Below, one piece after another: positions 37,897-46,207 of a stretch of 64,000 nt of DNA. This DNA comes from an uncultured Alphaproteobacteria bacterium. GTDB taxonomy: Bacteria > Pseudomonadota > Alphaproteobacteria > Caulobacterales > Caulobacteraceae. Made by a program: the position numbers and the translations under genes. Location of the stretch: NCBI GenBank assembly GCA_903909375.1, contig CAIVVM010000051.1, positions 1 through 64,000 of the forward strand, in the 5' to 3' direction. Positions within the stretch are counted from its first letter, which is position 1. The number at the start of each line of letters is the position of its first letter. The notes under the pieces were generated by a model, which was not told the DNA's origin, did no database searches, and worked only from the letters and a program-made list of their open reading frames with translations.

Positions 37897-38841
37897 ATGA
37901 TAGTCTTGGTTGCTATGCTCTTGCAGGCTCCGGCGATCAGTTCCCTGGCATCGGACGTCAAAACGCCAGCCGCACCAAGCGTGATCACCAATCCCGATTG
38001 GGCGCGCATGGTGACCGGTAAGGAGATCGCGAAGTACTATCCAAAAGCGGCACTTGTTGAGGATCTGGCAGGTCGAGCGGTGTTAAACTGCAATGTCAGC
38101 GTTGCCGGAACGCTGGAGCAGTGTGGAGTGACCAACGTCGATCCGGAAGGGGTCGGGTTTGGCGAGGCGGCATTGGCGATGAGAGTCGCCTTCCGGATGC
38201 GACCCTTGACGCGCGACGGGGTTCCCGTTGCGGGTGGCATAGTCAGAATCCCTCTCAACTTCCGTAAGCCTGTTGATCTCCGCGCAGCTTCAATCACGAC
38301 ACGGAATGCCGACATCGAAGGCGAAGTCGTGGAATTGGATTGTCGCTACAAGTCATTTCATCTCGACAACTGTTTCCCGCGCGGCGCGAGCAGTCCAAAA
38401 GCTGCTGAGGTGGCGATTCGCCTGGCTGCCGACGTCACGCTTCCGCCCATGCCGCGTGCGCAAGGTCGCATTTTACTGCCTGTGATATTCGCGAGTTCAG
38501 CCGGGGCTCCGGTCCAGCCCGACCTCGTGACAACTCCAAAATGGCTTCAGGTGCCGAGCCGTGTTGATGTTTACCGGGCCTATCCTGAAACGGCACGGCG
38601 GGACCGGCGAGTAGGGAGCGTGGTTGCCGAATGTACGGTGACGGCGGAGGGAACGCTGGCACAGTGTTCGACCGTTTCTGAGGCTCCATTGGGAATGGGC
38701 TTTGGTCAGGGCGGAGTAAAGCTAATGCCGGAGTTCAAGATGGCCCCTCTCGACAGTTTTGGGATCAAGGTTGAAGGCCGGAAGATAAGAATCCCAATTC
38801 GCTTCTCGCCTGCCGCGCCTTCTAAGCGCGGAACGGGCTGA
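37897..38841 (+). CDS. Exported protein with two TonB-C-like repeats
   Basis: A 314-residue protein beginning with a short hydrophobic export signal. It contains two copies of the same domain, at about 30-125 and 205-310. Each has YP.AA/YPETA, a G..V...C.V...GTL.QC core, then P.G.GFG, a ...F.M.PL segment and a final IRIP stretch. These are the features of TonB C-terminal domains, with paired cysteines. Without a membrane anchor or proline-rich linker it is probably not a working energy transducer. GC content and codon use are lower than in neighbouring genes, which may indicate recent acquisition. Its function is unknown. Confidence 0.65.
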   Translation: MIVLVAMLLQAPAISSLASDVKTPAAPSVITNPDWARMVTGKEIAKYYPKAALVEDLAGRAVLNCNVSVAGTLEQCGVTNVDPEGVGFGEAALAMRVAFRMRPLTRDGVPVAGGIVRIPLNFRKPVDLRAASITTRNADIEGEVVELDCRYKSFHLDNCFPRGASSPKAAEVAIRLAADVTLPPMPRAQGRILLPVIFASSAGAPVQPDLVTTPKWLQVPSRVDVYRAYPETARRDRRVGSVVAECTVTAEGTLAQCSTVSEAPLGMGFGQGGVKLMPEFKMAPLDSFGIKVEGRKIRIPIRFSPAAPSKRGTG

Positions 38842-38939
38842 CTTCCCTTGACGTAAGGGTCATCTTTTCACCCGCCCGACATACGGGTATAGGCATTCGC
38901 CATACACATACGCTGTAATCCAGCCTGCGGAGGACGCTC

Positions 38940-40145
38940 ATGAACCTCGATTTCACGCCTGAAGAAAACGCCTTCCGCGACGAGGTCCGGGCCTTCATCA
39001 AGGACAACTATCCCGCCCGGTTGCGCGCCGCCCAGGACGAGGGCCGGGCGCTCACCAAGGAAGAGTATCTCCTCTGGCACAAGGTGCTGGCCAAGAAGGG
39101 CTGGTTGGCGCCGTCCTGGCCCGTGGAGCATGGTGGCACCGGCTGGACGCCCACCCAGAAGTACATCTGGTCCGAGGAGACCGCACGCGCCGATTGCCTG
39201 GCCGTACTGCCGTTTGGCGTGTCGATGCTGGCGCCCGTCCTCTACACCTTCGGCACCGAGGAGCAGAAGAAGCGCTTTCTGCCTGACATCTACAACGGTG
39301 AGGTCTGGTGGTGTCAGGGCTACTCCGAGCCGGGCGCCGGATCGGACCTTGCCAGCCTGAAGTGCAAGGCCGAGCGGATGACCGCCGATGACGGCAAGGA
39401 ATACTACATCGTCAACGGCCAGAAGACGTGGACGACCCTGGGCCAGCATGCGGACTGGGGCTTTTTCCTGGTGCGGACGGACCCTGACTCCAAGCCTCAG
39501 TCGGGTATCTCGTTCCTGCTGATCGACATGAAGACGCCGGGTATTTCGGTGCGACCGATCATCACCCTGGAAGGCGGCCATGAGGTCAACGACGTCTTCC
39601 TCGACAATGTGAAGGTGCCAGTCGAAAACCGCATCTTCCACGAAAACCAGGGTTGGACCTGCGCCAAGGCGCTGCTGGCCCACGAGCGCAGCGGCATCGC
39701 GGGCGTGGCGCGCTCCAAGCGCAACCTCGAAAAGCTGCGCACCATCGCGGGCACCGAGCGCTCGGATGTAGGCGGTTCTCTGATCGATGAGGCCTTCTTC
39801 AAGCGCAAGGTGGCCGAGCTGGAAATTGACCTGACCGCGCTGGAGTTTACCGAGCTGCGCACCCTGGCCGGCGAGAGCAGCGGCAAGGGCCCTGGCCCGG
39901 AAAGCTCGATCCTGAAGATCAAGGGCACCGAGATCCAGCAGCGCCTGCAGGAGCTGGCGCTGGAGGCGGTGGGCCACTACGGCGCGCCCTTCCTGCGCGA
40001 CCTGCAGGGCAACAATCTGGGCATCGGACCGGACTATGCCGACGGCCTGGCCGGCGAGATGTTCAACGGTCGCAAGACCTCTATCTACGGCGGCTCGAAC
40101 GAAATTCAGCGCAACATCATCGCCAAAGCTGTTCTGGGGCTCTAA
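38940..40145 (+). CDS. Acyl-CoA dehydrogenase, large partner of a pair
   Basis: A 401-residue FAD enzyme. Conserved blocks are YIWSEETARADCLAVLPFG, CQGYSEPGAGSDLASLKCKAE (FAD/substrate site), VNGQKTWTTLG and a C-terminal YGGSNEIQRNIIAKAVLGL. The usual YEG catalytic glutamate is replaced by YGG, so the base must lie elsewhere or the protein must act with a partner. It is followed 41 bases later by a second acyl-CoA dehydrogenase. The pair resembles the PimC/PimD pimeloyl-CoA dehydrogenase subunits, and also the heteromeric enzymes of steroid side-chain degradation. Confidence 0.92.
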   Translation: MNLDFTPEENAFRDEVRAFIKDNYPARLRAAQDEGRALTKEEYLLWHKVLAKKGWLAPSWPVEHGGTGWTPTQKYIWSEETARADCLAVLPFGVSMLAPVLYTFGTEEQKKRFLPDIYNGEVWWCQGYSEPGAGSDLASLKCKAERMTADDGKEYYIVNGQKTWTTLGQHADWGFFLVRTDPDSKPQSGISFLLIDMKTPGISVRPIITLEGGHEVNDVFLDNVKVPVENRIFHENQGWTCAKALLAHERSGIAGVARSKRNLEKLRTIAGTERSDVGGSLIDEAFFKRKVAELEIDLTALEFTELRTLAGESSGKGPGPESSILKIKGTEIQQRLQELALEAVGHYGAPFLRDLQGNNLGIGPDYADGLAGEMFNGRKTSIYGGSNEIQRNIIAKAVLGL

Positions 40146-40186
40146 GCCACCTTCCACAAGAAACGACCTGACGGAGTAACGCACCC

Positions 40187-41329
40187 GTGGATTTCAGCTT
40201 CACCGAAGAACAATCGATGCTGCGCGACACGGTCGCCAGCTATCTGGCCGACCACTATGATTTCGACAAGCGCCGCGCGGCGGTGTCGAAGGAGCCGGGC
40301 TGGCGGCCGGAAGTCTGGAAGGCGTTTGCCGAGGAACTGGGTATCCTCGGCGCGCCGTTTTCTGAGGATCTTGGCGGTCTGGGCGGTGGTCCGATCGACA
40401 ACATGATCGTCATGGAAGAGTTCGGCAAAGCGCTGGTCGTCGAGCCCTACCTCGGCACTGTCGTGATCGGCGGCGGCTTCCTGAAGCATTCGGGCCACGC
40501 CGGCGCGGCCGATCTGATTGGCGGCATCATCGAGGGCAAGAACCTGTTCGCCTTCGCCCAGGCCGAACCGCAGAGCCGCTACAACCTGGCCTCGGTGGCG
40601 ACGACGGCGAAAAAAGACGGCGCCGGCTGGATCCTGAACGGCCACAAGGCCGTCGTTATGGGCGCGCCCTTCGCCACCCACCTGTTCGTTACGGCCCGCA
40701 CATCCGGCGCCGAGCGTGATGCTGGCGGGATCTCGGTCTTCCTTGTCGACAAGGCCGCCAAGGGCGTGACCACCCGCGACTATCCCACGGTCGACGGCAA
40801 CCGCGCCTCGGAAGTCTATTTCGAGAACGTCTCGGTAGGCGCCGACGCCCTGATCGGAACCGCCGACAATGGCTTGCCGCTGGTGGAAAAGGTTGTCGAT
40901 GAGACGATCGCCGCCATGTGCGCCGAGGCATGCGGCGTGCTCAGCAAGCTGCACACCGGCACCGTCGAATACACCAAGCAACGCAAGCAGTTCGGCGCGC
41001 CGATCTCCTCGTTCCAGGTGCTGCAGCACCGGATGGTGGACATGTTCATCAATGTCGAACAGGCGATCTCGATGACCTACATGGCCAATATCAAGGTCAC
41101 CGACGAAGCCGAGCGGGCCAAGGCGATCTCGGCCGCCAAGGTGCAGATCGGCAAGGCCTGCCGCTTTGTCGGCCAGAACGCCATCCAGTTGCACGGCGGC
41201 ATGGGCATGACCGACGAAATGGCCATCGGCCACTACTTCAAGCGCGCCACCATGATCGAAAGTGCGTTCGGATCTGTGGATCACCACCTGGCCCGCTACG
41301 AGCGCCTGAGCCTGGGCAAGGCGGCCTAG
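40187..41329 (+). CDS. Acyl-CoA dehydrogenase, small partner of a pair
   Basis: A 380-residue acyl-CoA dehydrogenase that starts with GTG. MDFSFTEEQSMLRDTVASYLADHYDF and FGALG-type segments are typical. The C-terminal region IQLHGGMGMTDEMAIGHYFKRATMIESAFGSVDHH lacks the standard glutamate motif of single-subunit enzymes. Together with the preceding gene it probably makes an alpha2-beta2 enzyme, as in PimC/PimD. The fatty or dicarboxylic acyl-CoA substrate is not known. An ACGGAG ribosome site precedes the GTG. Confidence 0.9.
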   Translation: MDFSFTEEQSMLRDTVASYLADHYDFDKRRAAVSKEPGWRPEVWKAFAEELGILGAPFSEDLGGLGGGPIDNMIVMEEFGKALVVEPYLGTVVIGGGFLKHSGHAGAADLIGGIIEGKNLFAFAQAEPQSRYNLASVATTAKKDGAGWILNGHKAVVMGAPFATHLFVTARTSGAERDAGGISVFLVDKAAKGVTTRDYPTVDGNRASEVYFENVSVGADALIGTADNGLPLVEKVVDETIAAMCAEACGVLSKLHTGTVEYTKQRKQFGAPISSFQVLQHRMVDMFINVEQAISMTYMANIKVTDEAERAKAISAAKVQIGKACRFVGQNAIQLHGGMGMTDEMAIGHYFKRATMIESAFGSVDHHLARYERLSLGKAA

Positions 41330-41342
41330 GTCAAGCCTCTTC

Positions 41343-41375
41343 CTACCCCTCCCGCCCCTGTGCGGGAGCGGGTAG
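41343..41375 (+). terminator. Hairpin after the acyl-CoA dehydrogenase pair
   Basis: A two-step stem (CTACCC plus CTCCCGC pairing with GCGGGAG and GGGTAG, one bulged C, 6-base loop) starts 13 bases after the stop. No U tract follows, so it may be a structural stop or a 3-prime stabiliser rather than a classic intrinsic terminator. Confidence 0.4.
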
Positions 41376-41424
41376 AACAAGACCAACAGTTGCCCCGCGT
41401 CTCAGGGCGACGTAACCCCCGGCC

Positions 41425-42318
41425 ATGGCCCTCCGCGATTTCGCGCTCCTGATCCTGATGTGCCTGGTATGGGCCTTCAACACCATACTGTCGAAGTATG
41501 TGGTGAGCGGGCTTGAGGTGCCGCCGCTGTTCTATGCGGCGGCGCGGTTCGCGATCCTGACGGTGGTGCTGATCCCGTTCCTGCGCCCGGCGCCGAGGCC
41601 GATCTGGCGGCTGGTGTTGACGGCGCTGCTGATGGGCGGCGGCAATTTTGCGCTGATGTTCGTTGGTCTGAAAATGTCGACACCGTCGGCGGTTTCGGTG
41701 GTTTTCCAGCTAGGCCTGCCGATGACGGTATTGCTGTCGGTCCTGATGCTGCACGAGCGCATCGGGCTGTGGCGTGGCTTCGGGATTGGCCTGACGTTCG
41801 CAGGCGTCATGATCGTGATCTTTGATCCGAAGGGCCTGGAGATCTCGACCGGCCTGTTGCTGGTGGTGGCGGCCACCTTCATGTCGTCGCTGGGTGCGGT
41901 TATGACCAAGCAGATCGAAGGCATGCGGCCCCTGACCTTCCAGGCCTGGGTGGGGTTCTCCTCGGTCTGGCCACTGGCGGCCCTGTCAGCCTGGCTGGAG
42001 CCGGGGCAGGTGGATATCGCCCTGCGCGCCGGATGGCCGTTCCTGGGCGCCTTGCTGTTTTCGGCCCTGATCGTGTCGCTGTTCGCGCACACCAGCTACG
42101 TGATGCTCCTGCAAAAGTATGAGGCCAACCTGATCTCGGCGCTCACGCTCATGACGCCTCTGATCACCATCGGGATGGGCGTGGTGCTGCTGGGTGATCC
42201 CTTTGGACCCCGTATGATCATCGGCAGCGCGCTTGCGATCAGCGGCGTGCTTATCATTGCGCTTCGGCGCAATCAGATCATGGCGATGCTGATGGCGGTC
42301 CGGAGCCGGCTGAAATGA
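41425..42318 (+). CDS. DMT/EamA family transporter
   Basis: A 297-residue inner-membrane protein with about ten hydrophobic segments arranged as two EamA repeats. It starts FALLILMCLVWAFNTILSKYVV, typical of the drug/metabolite transporter superfamily. The cargo (metabolite, drug or amino acid) cannot be told. Its stop overlaps the ATG of the amidase by 4 bases, so it leads a three-gene operon with the amidase and an FMN-binding protein. Confidence 0.9.
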   Translation: MALRDFALLILMCLVWAFNTILSKYVVSGLEVPPLFYAAARFAILTVVLIPFLRPAPRPIWRLVLTALLMGGGNFALMFVGLKMSTPSAVSVVFQLGLPMTVLLSVLMLHERIGLWRGFGIGLTFAGVMIVIFDPKGLEISTGLLLVVAATFMSSLGAVMTKQIEGMRPLTFQAWVGFSSVWPLAALSAWLEPGQVDIALRAGWPFLGALLFSALIVSLFAHTSYVMLLQKYEANLISALTLMTPLITIGMGVVLLGDPFGPRMIIGSALAISGVLIIALRRNQIMAMLMAVRSRLK

Positions 42319-43034
42319 ACATCATCGAGGCGCCTTCGCCGAACTTCGACACGCGGACGGCGCCGCCCAGCCTGCTGGTGCTGCACTACACCGGCATGAG
42401 GACCGGGCCGGAGGCGCTGGAGCGGTTGTGCGATCCGGATGCGAAGGTCTCGGCACACTATCTGGTCGAGGAGGACGGTCGGGTGTTCCGGCTGGTGGCC
42501 GAAGAGCGCCGGGCCTGGCATGCCGGGGTGTCTTACTGGCGTGGCCGGCGCAACGTGAACGGCGAGTCCATCGGTATCGAGATCGTCAATCCTGGGCATG
42601 AGTGGGGCTATCGCTCGTTTCCGGACGCCCAGATCGAGAGTGTCATCGCGCTGGTGGCCGACATCCGCAGCCGCTGGGATATCGAGGATCGCGACATCGT
42701 AGGCCACTCCGATGTGGCGCCCGACCGCAAGGATGATCCTGGTGAACTGTTTCCCTGGAAACGCCTGGCTGAGGCGGGACATGGGCTCTGGGCCGACTGG
42801 CCGCCGGCGCCCGGTGCACCGATCGGCGAGGGTGAAGAGGGGGCGGCGGTGTTTGCCTTGCAGGCCGGTTTGACCAGACTGGGCTTTGACCTGCCGCCGT
42901 CGGGGCGGTTTGATGCGGCCACGACGGTTGCGGTGCGCGCTTTCCAGCGGCATTGGCGGCCGGAAAAGGTGGATGGGATTGCGGATGGGGATACCCGCGC
43001 GCGGCTCATTGCCCTGCTGAGGATCTCGACCTGA
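42315..43034 (+). CDS. AmpD-like N-acetylmuramoyl-L-alanine amidase with peptidoglycan-binding domain
   Basis: A 239-residue zinc amidase of the Amidase_2 family. LLVLHYTGM holds the first zinc His, and DIVGHSDVAPDRKDDPGELFPW holds the later His and Asp ligands. GRVFRLVAEERRAWHAG and IGIEIVNPGHEW match AmpD. A C-terminal three-helix PG_binding_1 domain covers about 170-235 (FALQAGLTRLGF, FDAATTVAVRAFQRHWR). No signal peptide is present, which fits a cytosolic enzyme recycling anhydro-muropeptides. It overlaps both neighbours by a few bases. Confidence 0.9.
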   Translation: MNIIEAPSPNFDTRTAPPSLLVLHYTGMRTGPEALERLCDPDAKVSAHYLVEEDGRVFRLVAEERRAWHAGVSYWRGRRNVNGESIGIEIVNPGHEWGYRSFPDAQIESVIALVADIRSRWDIEDRDIVGHSDVAPDRKDDPGELFPWKRLAEAGHGLWADWPPAPGAPIGEGEEGAAVFALQAGLTRLGFDLPPSGRFDAATTVAVRAFQRHWRPEKVDGIADGDTRARLIALLRIST

Positions 43035-43639
43035 TGCATCCGGCCCCGGCGTTTGCCGTCAAGGACGAACAGAGACTGCTGGCCTGGATCGAAGCCCATC
43101 CGTTCATGACGCTGGCCGCGGCGCCCCAGGGCCGTCCGTTGATCGCCCAGGCGCCCGTGGTGATCCGGAGCTTGCCCGGCGGTCTGGCGCTGGACTTCCA
43201 CCTCTCGCGGGGCAACGCACTCGCCCCGGCGCTGGCCGGCGGGTTTCGAGGGGTTTTGCTGAGCCTGGGACCAGACGCCTACATCAGTCCCGATTGGTAT
43301 GAGAGCGTCGACCAGGTGCCGACCTGGAACTATGTCTCGGTCGAGGCCGAGGGGAGCGTCACCGCTCTGGATGAGACTGGCCTGGTCGCGCTGCTTGACG
43401 ATCTGTCTGCGCAGGAGGAGGCGCGGCTTCTGCCCAAGACGCCGTGGACCCGGGCCAAGATGAGTTCCGGTGTTTTCGAGCGAATGCAGGCGGCCATTCT
43501 GGGAGGTCGCCTCAGCATCGAACGGCTGGAGGGGACGTTCAAACTCAGCCAAAACAAAGGGGTTACGGATCGAGCCGGAGCCGCGGCCGGCCTTGGCGAT
43601 CATCCTGTGGCCGGGTTGATGCGGGGCGAGGACGCCTGA
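43034..43639 (+). CDS. FMN-binding PaiB-like protein
   Basis: A 201-residue protein similar to the FMN-binding split-barrel family of PaiB, described as a negative transcriptional regulator in Bacillus. DEQRLLAWIEAHPFMTLAAAPQGRPLIAQAPV, HLSRGNALAP, DQVPTWNYVSVEAEG and EGTFKLSQNKG are its conserved parts. Its ATG overlaps the amidase stop. The role may be flavin-dependent or regulatory and is not evident here. The rnpB gene starts 48 bases downstream. Confidence 0.85.
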   Translation: MHPAPAFAVKDEQRLLAWIEAHPFMTLAAAPQGRPLIAQAPVVIRSLPGGLALDFHLSRGNALAPALAGGFRGVLLSLGPDAYISPDWYESVDQVPTWNYVSVEAEGSVTALDETGLVALLDDLSAQEEARLLPKTPWTRAKMSSGVFERMQAAILGGRLSIERLEGTFKLSQNKGVTDRAGAAAGLGDHPVAGLMRGEDA

Positions 43640-43687
43640 GCGCCCTGGGGCGTTGACCCCGGCCCCTGCAGCGACCATGGTCCGCGC

Positions 43688-44087
<400 letters not shown>

Positions 44088-44164
44088 ACTCTTCCTTCAT
44101 CCGTGAGGGGTGACGCTGCCACTTCGGCAACGCGTCCGCGGCTTGGCCACTATACTTTCCCACA

Positions 44165-44217
44165 ATGGTTAACATGTTCCGAGTATGTTCTGTGGATAAC
44201 CATTGTTCATTAACCAT
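44165..44217. promoter_or_regulatory. CtrA-type half-sites upstream of mraZ
   Basis: The 8-mer TTAACCAT, the half-site of the CtrA cell-cycle regulator, occurs perfectly at 44210-44217 and in inverted form (ATGGTTAA) at 44165-44172. A one-mismatch copy, ATAACCAT, is at 44196-44203. The two direct copies are 14 bp apart. The region is AT-rich in a GC-rich genome and lies 150-210 bases before mraZ. Function is inferred from the motif; I find no full TTAA-N7-TTAA pair. Confidence 0.55.
44191..44199 (-). promoter_or_regulatory. Perfect DnaA box
   Basis: TGTGGATAA on the plus strand is the exact complement of the consensus DnaA box TTATCCACA. It partly overlaps a CtrA-like half-site (44196-44203). 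A lone box may titrate DnaA or regulate transcription of the division cluster by DnaA; a replication origin would need more boxes. Confidence 0.6.
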
Positions 44218-44271
44218 TGTGTCGCGCGAGTTCTTTGTTTTTGCCTCATTTCGTCAGCAAGTGTCATTGAA

Positions 44272-44296
44272 ACCCATTTGATCCCATGTTAACCCA
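44272..44296 (-). promoter_or_regulatory. Three-repeat MraZ binding site
   Basis: Three TGGGN pentamers lie on the minus strand, at 44292-44296, 44282-44286 and 44272-44276, with exactly 5 bases between them. This is the arrangement bound by E. coli MraZ. Here they are in the opposite orientation to mraZ, about 80-100 bases before its start. They probably give MraZ autoregulation of the whole cluster. Confidence 0.7.
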
Positions 44297-44373
44297 ATTG
44301 TCATTCGCTCACCAAAGTGGCGCGTCGGTGCGCGTCCAGATCCGGTGGCGAGGGCAGGGGATCGTTGGCCAAG

Positions 44374-44841
44374 ATGTTTCTCTCGACGTTCGAGAAACAA
44401 CTGGACCTGAAGCGGCGCATCGTTGTGCCGCAGGAATTTCGCGCCGTCGTCTCGGGTCCGTTTGACGGCGTCTTCTGTTTTCCTTCCATCGAGGCCGACT
44501 GCCTTGAAGGCGGCGGAAAGGCGCTGTTCGACCGCTACAACAGCGTGATCGAGGAGCTTCCGTTCGGTGATCCGGTGCGCTCGGCGCTGGAAACATCGGT
44601 GCTGGGCGGCATGGTGCAGCTGTCGTTTGACACCGCTGGCCGCATCACCCTGCCGGACCTGATGTGCAAGGCCTTTGGTCTGACCGACTGGGTGAGCGTT
44701 GTCGGGCTCGGCGACCGGTTCCAGATCTGGGAGCGGGACGCGTTCAACGCGCATCGCGCCGCCCAGCGCGACATGGCTCGGGCCGGCCTTGCCGATCTTC
44801 GCGCCCAGCAGCGCGCGGCGCGACTGGGTGGCGGTGCATGA
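44374..44841 (+). CDS. mraZ: Transcriptional regulator MraZ
   Basis: A 155-residue DNA-binding protein, first gene of the division and cell-wall cluster. It has two AbrB/SpoVT-like halves: [23 protein letters not shown] at the start and [36 protein letters not shown] in the second. MraZ forms a ring and binds phased TGGGN repeats, which are present upstream. The start is either this ATG or a TTG at 44365 with a better-spaced AGGGG site; the ATG gives the usual N-terminus. It overlaps rsmH by 4 bases. Confidence 0.93.
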   Translation: MFLSTFEKQLDLKRRIVVPQEFRAVVSGPFDGVFCFPSIEADCLEGGGKALFDRYNSVIEELPFGDPVRSALETSVLGGMVQLSFDTAGRITLPDLMCKAFGLTDWVSVVGLGDRFQIWERDAFNAHRAAQRDMARAGLADLRAQQRAARLGGGA

Positions 44842-45770
44842 CGGTGTCCCACATTCCGGTTCTGCTGGACGAGGTCATCCGCAATCTTGATGTCGGCCCT
44901 GGCGATACGGTCGTGGATGGCACCTTCGGCGCCGGCGGCTATTCTCGGGCGATCCTGGCAACCGGCGCCAAGGTTGTTGCTTTCGACCGTGATCCCACCG
45001 TCCGCCATTTTGCCGAGGGGCTTTCTGCTGACCGCTTCCGACTGGTGGAAGGCGTGTTCTCCCGGATGGACGACGAACTGGGCGAGGGAAGCGTGGACGG
45101 CGTTGCGCTGGACCTGGGCGTGTCTTCCATGCAGATCGATCAGGCCGAGCGCGGGTTCTCCTTCATGCAGGACGGGCCGCTGGATATGCGGATGGGCGGC
45201 GACGGGCCCACGGCGGCGGACCTCGTGAACAACGCGGAGCAGGAAGAGCTTGCCCGGATCATCTTCGTCTATGGCGAGGAGCGGGAAAGCCGACGCGTGG
45301 CGCGCGCGATCGTGCGACGCCGGGAGGAGCAGCCCTTCAGCCGCACGCTCGAACTCGCCGACTTTGTCGAGCGGGCGCTGGGTGGTCGACGGGGCGCCAA
45401 GATCCATCCGGCCACCCGTACCTTTCAGGGTTTGCGGATTGCGGTGAACGAAGAGCTTGCCGAACTCGAGGCAGGCCTGGTGGCCGCTGAGCGAGCCCTG
45501 AAGACGGGCGGCCGCCTCTGTGTGGTGACCTTTCACTCGCTCGAGGATCGCATCGTAAAGAGTTTTCTGTCGACGCGGTCCGGACGCGTGCCCGGCGGCT
45601 CGCGCTATGCGCCGCCGGTGGTCCAGGATGCGGCGCCCAGCTTCCGTCTGATCTTCAATGGCGCCCAGGCGTCGTCCGACGCCGAGGCCCGCGCCAATCC
45701 CCGTGCCCGCTCGGCAAAACTCCGCGCCGCCGTCCGTACCGACGCGCCAGTCTGGAAGGCGGCGGCATGA
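44838..45770 (+). CDS. rsmH: 16S rRNA (cytosine-1402 N4)-methyltransferase
   Basis: A 310-residue S-adenosylmethionine methyltransferase that modifies C1402 of 16S r[13 protein letters not shown] and [16 protein letters not shown] (SAM loop), [20 protein letters not shown] and [13 protein letters not shown] are the family's motifs. The open frame begins earlier, but the ATG at 44838 overlapping the mraZ stop (ATGA) gives the standard N-terminus. It is the second gene of the cluster and shares 4 bases with ftsL. Confidence 0.95.
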   Translation: MTVSHIPVLLDEVIRNLDVGPGDTVVDGTFGAGGYSRAILATGAKVVAFDRDPTVRHFAEGLSADRFRLVEGVFSRMDDELGEGSVDGVALDLGVSSMQIDQAERGFSFMQDGPLDMRMGGDGPTAADLVNNAEQEELARIIFVYGEERESRRVARAIVRRREEQPFSRTLELADFVERALGGRRGAKIHPATRTFQGLRIAVNEELAELEAGLVAAERALKTGGRLCVVTFHSLEDRIVKSFLSTRSGRVPGGSRYAPPVVQDAAPSFRLIFNGAQASSDAEARANPRARSAKLRAAVRTDAPVWKAAA

Positions 45771-46207
45771 ATGTCTTCACCCGCCGGGTCCGGGGCTTTC
45801 GCCTGGTCGATCTTGTAGGCCTCGGCCTGCTGGTGGTCATCATTCTGGGCGTCTACCTGGCCAAGACGCTGGCGGGTCGCGAACGGGCCGAGATTGCCAG
45901 GGTTGAGCGTCAGATCGTCGCTGAACGGGCGCGCATCCGGCTTCTTCAAGCCGAGGTGGCCCATCTGGAGCAGCCCGGGCGTATCGAGCGGCTGGCGGTG
46001 GGCTACCTGAAGATGACGCCGGTTCCGGCGATCCGCGAGGCCCACCCCGATCAACTGGTGGAACTTGCCCGCGCCGGCGCCGCGCCCAGCGCGGCGGCGG
46101 TGTCCGATGTCGCGTCCATGGTGGATGGCGAGGGTGTGATCCCGGGCGTGCCGCCGCCGCCGCCGCCGGAGGCCTTGCCGTCGCAAATGGCCGAGGCGGC
46201 GCGATGA
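45767..46207 (+). CDS. ftsL: Cell division protein FtsL
   Basis: A 146-residue bitopic membrane protein of the divisome. One transmembrane helix at about 14-32 ([20 protein letters not shown]) is followed by a periplasmic coiled coil at about 38-75 ([30 protein letters not shown]). The remaining tail is proline- and alanine-rich ([10 protein letters not shown]), longer than in most FtsL proteins. The identification rests on position between rsmH and ftsI and on topology, since FtsL sequences diverge greatly. It overlaps both neighbours by 4 bases. Confidence 0.88.
   Translation: MNVFTRRVRGFRLVDLVGLGLLVVIILGVYLAKTLAGRERAEIARVERQIVAERARIRLLQAEVAHLEQPGRIERLAVGYLKMTPVPAIREAHPDQLVELARAGAAPSAAAVSDVASMVDGEGVIPGVPPPPPPEALPSQMAEAAR

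Noticed and set aside
38868-40184. 438-codon minus-strand frame opposite the first acyl-CoA dehydrogenase
   Set aside because: The plus-strand gene is clearly a dehydrogenase. The antisense text lacks recognisable domains.
44196-44213. Full CtrA site (TTAA-N7-TTAA) upstream of mraZ
   Set aside because: The four bases 7 positions before TTAA at 44210 are ACCA, so only half-sites are present.
44088-44373. Replication origin
   Set aside because: A single DnaA box with CtrA half-sites is too little; no box cluster, AT-rich unwinding stretch or hemE/dnaA neighbour is seen.
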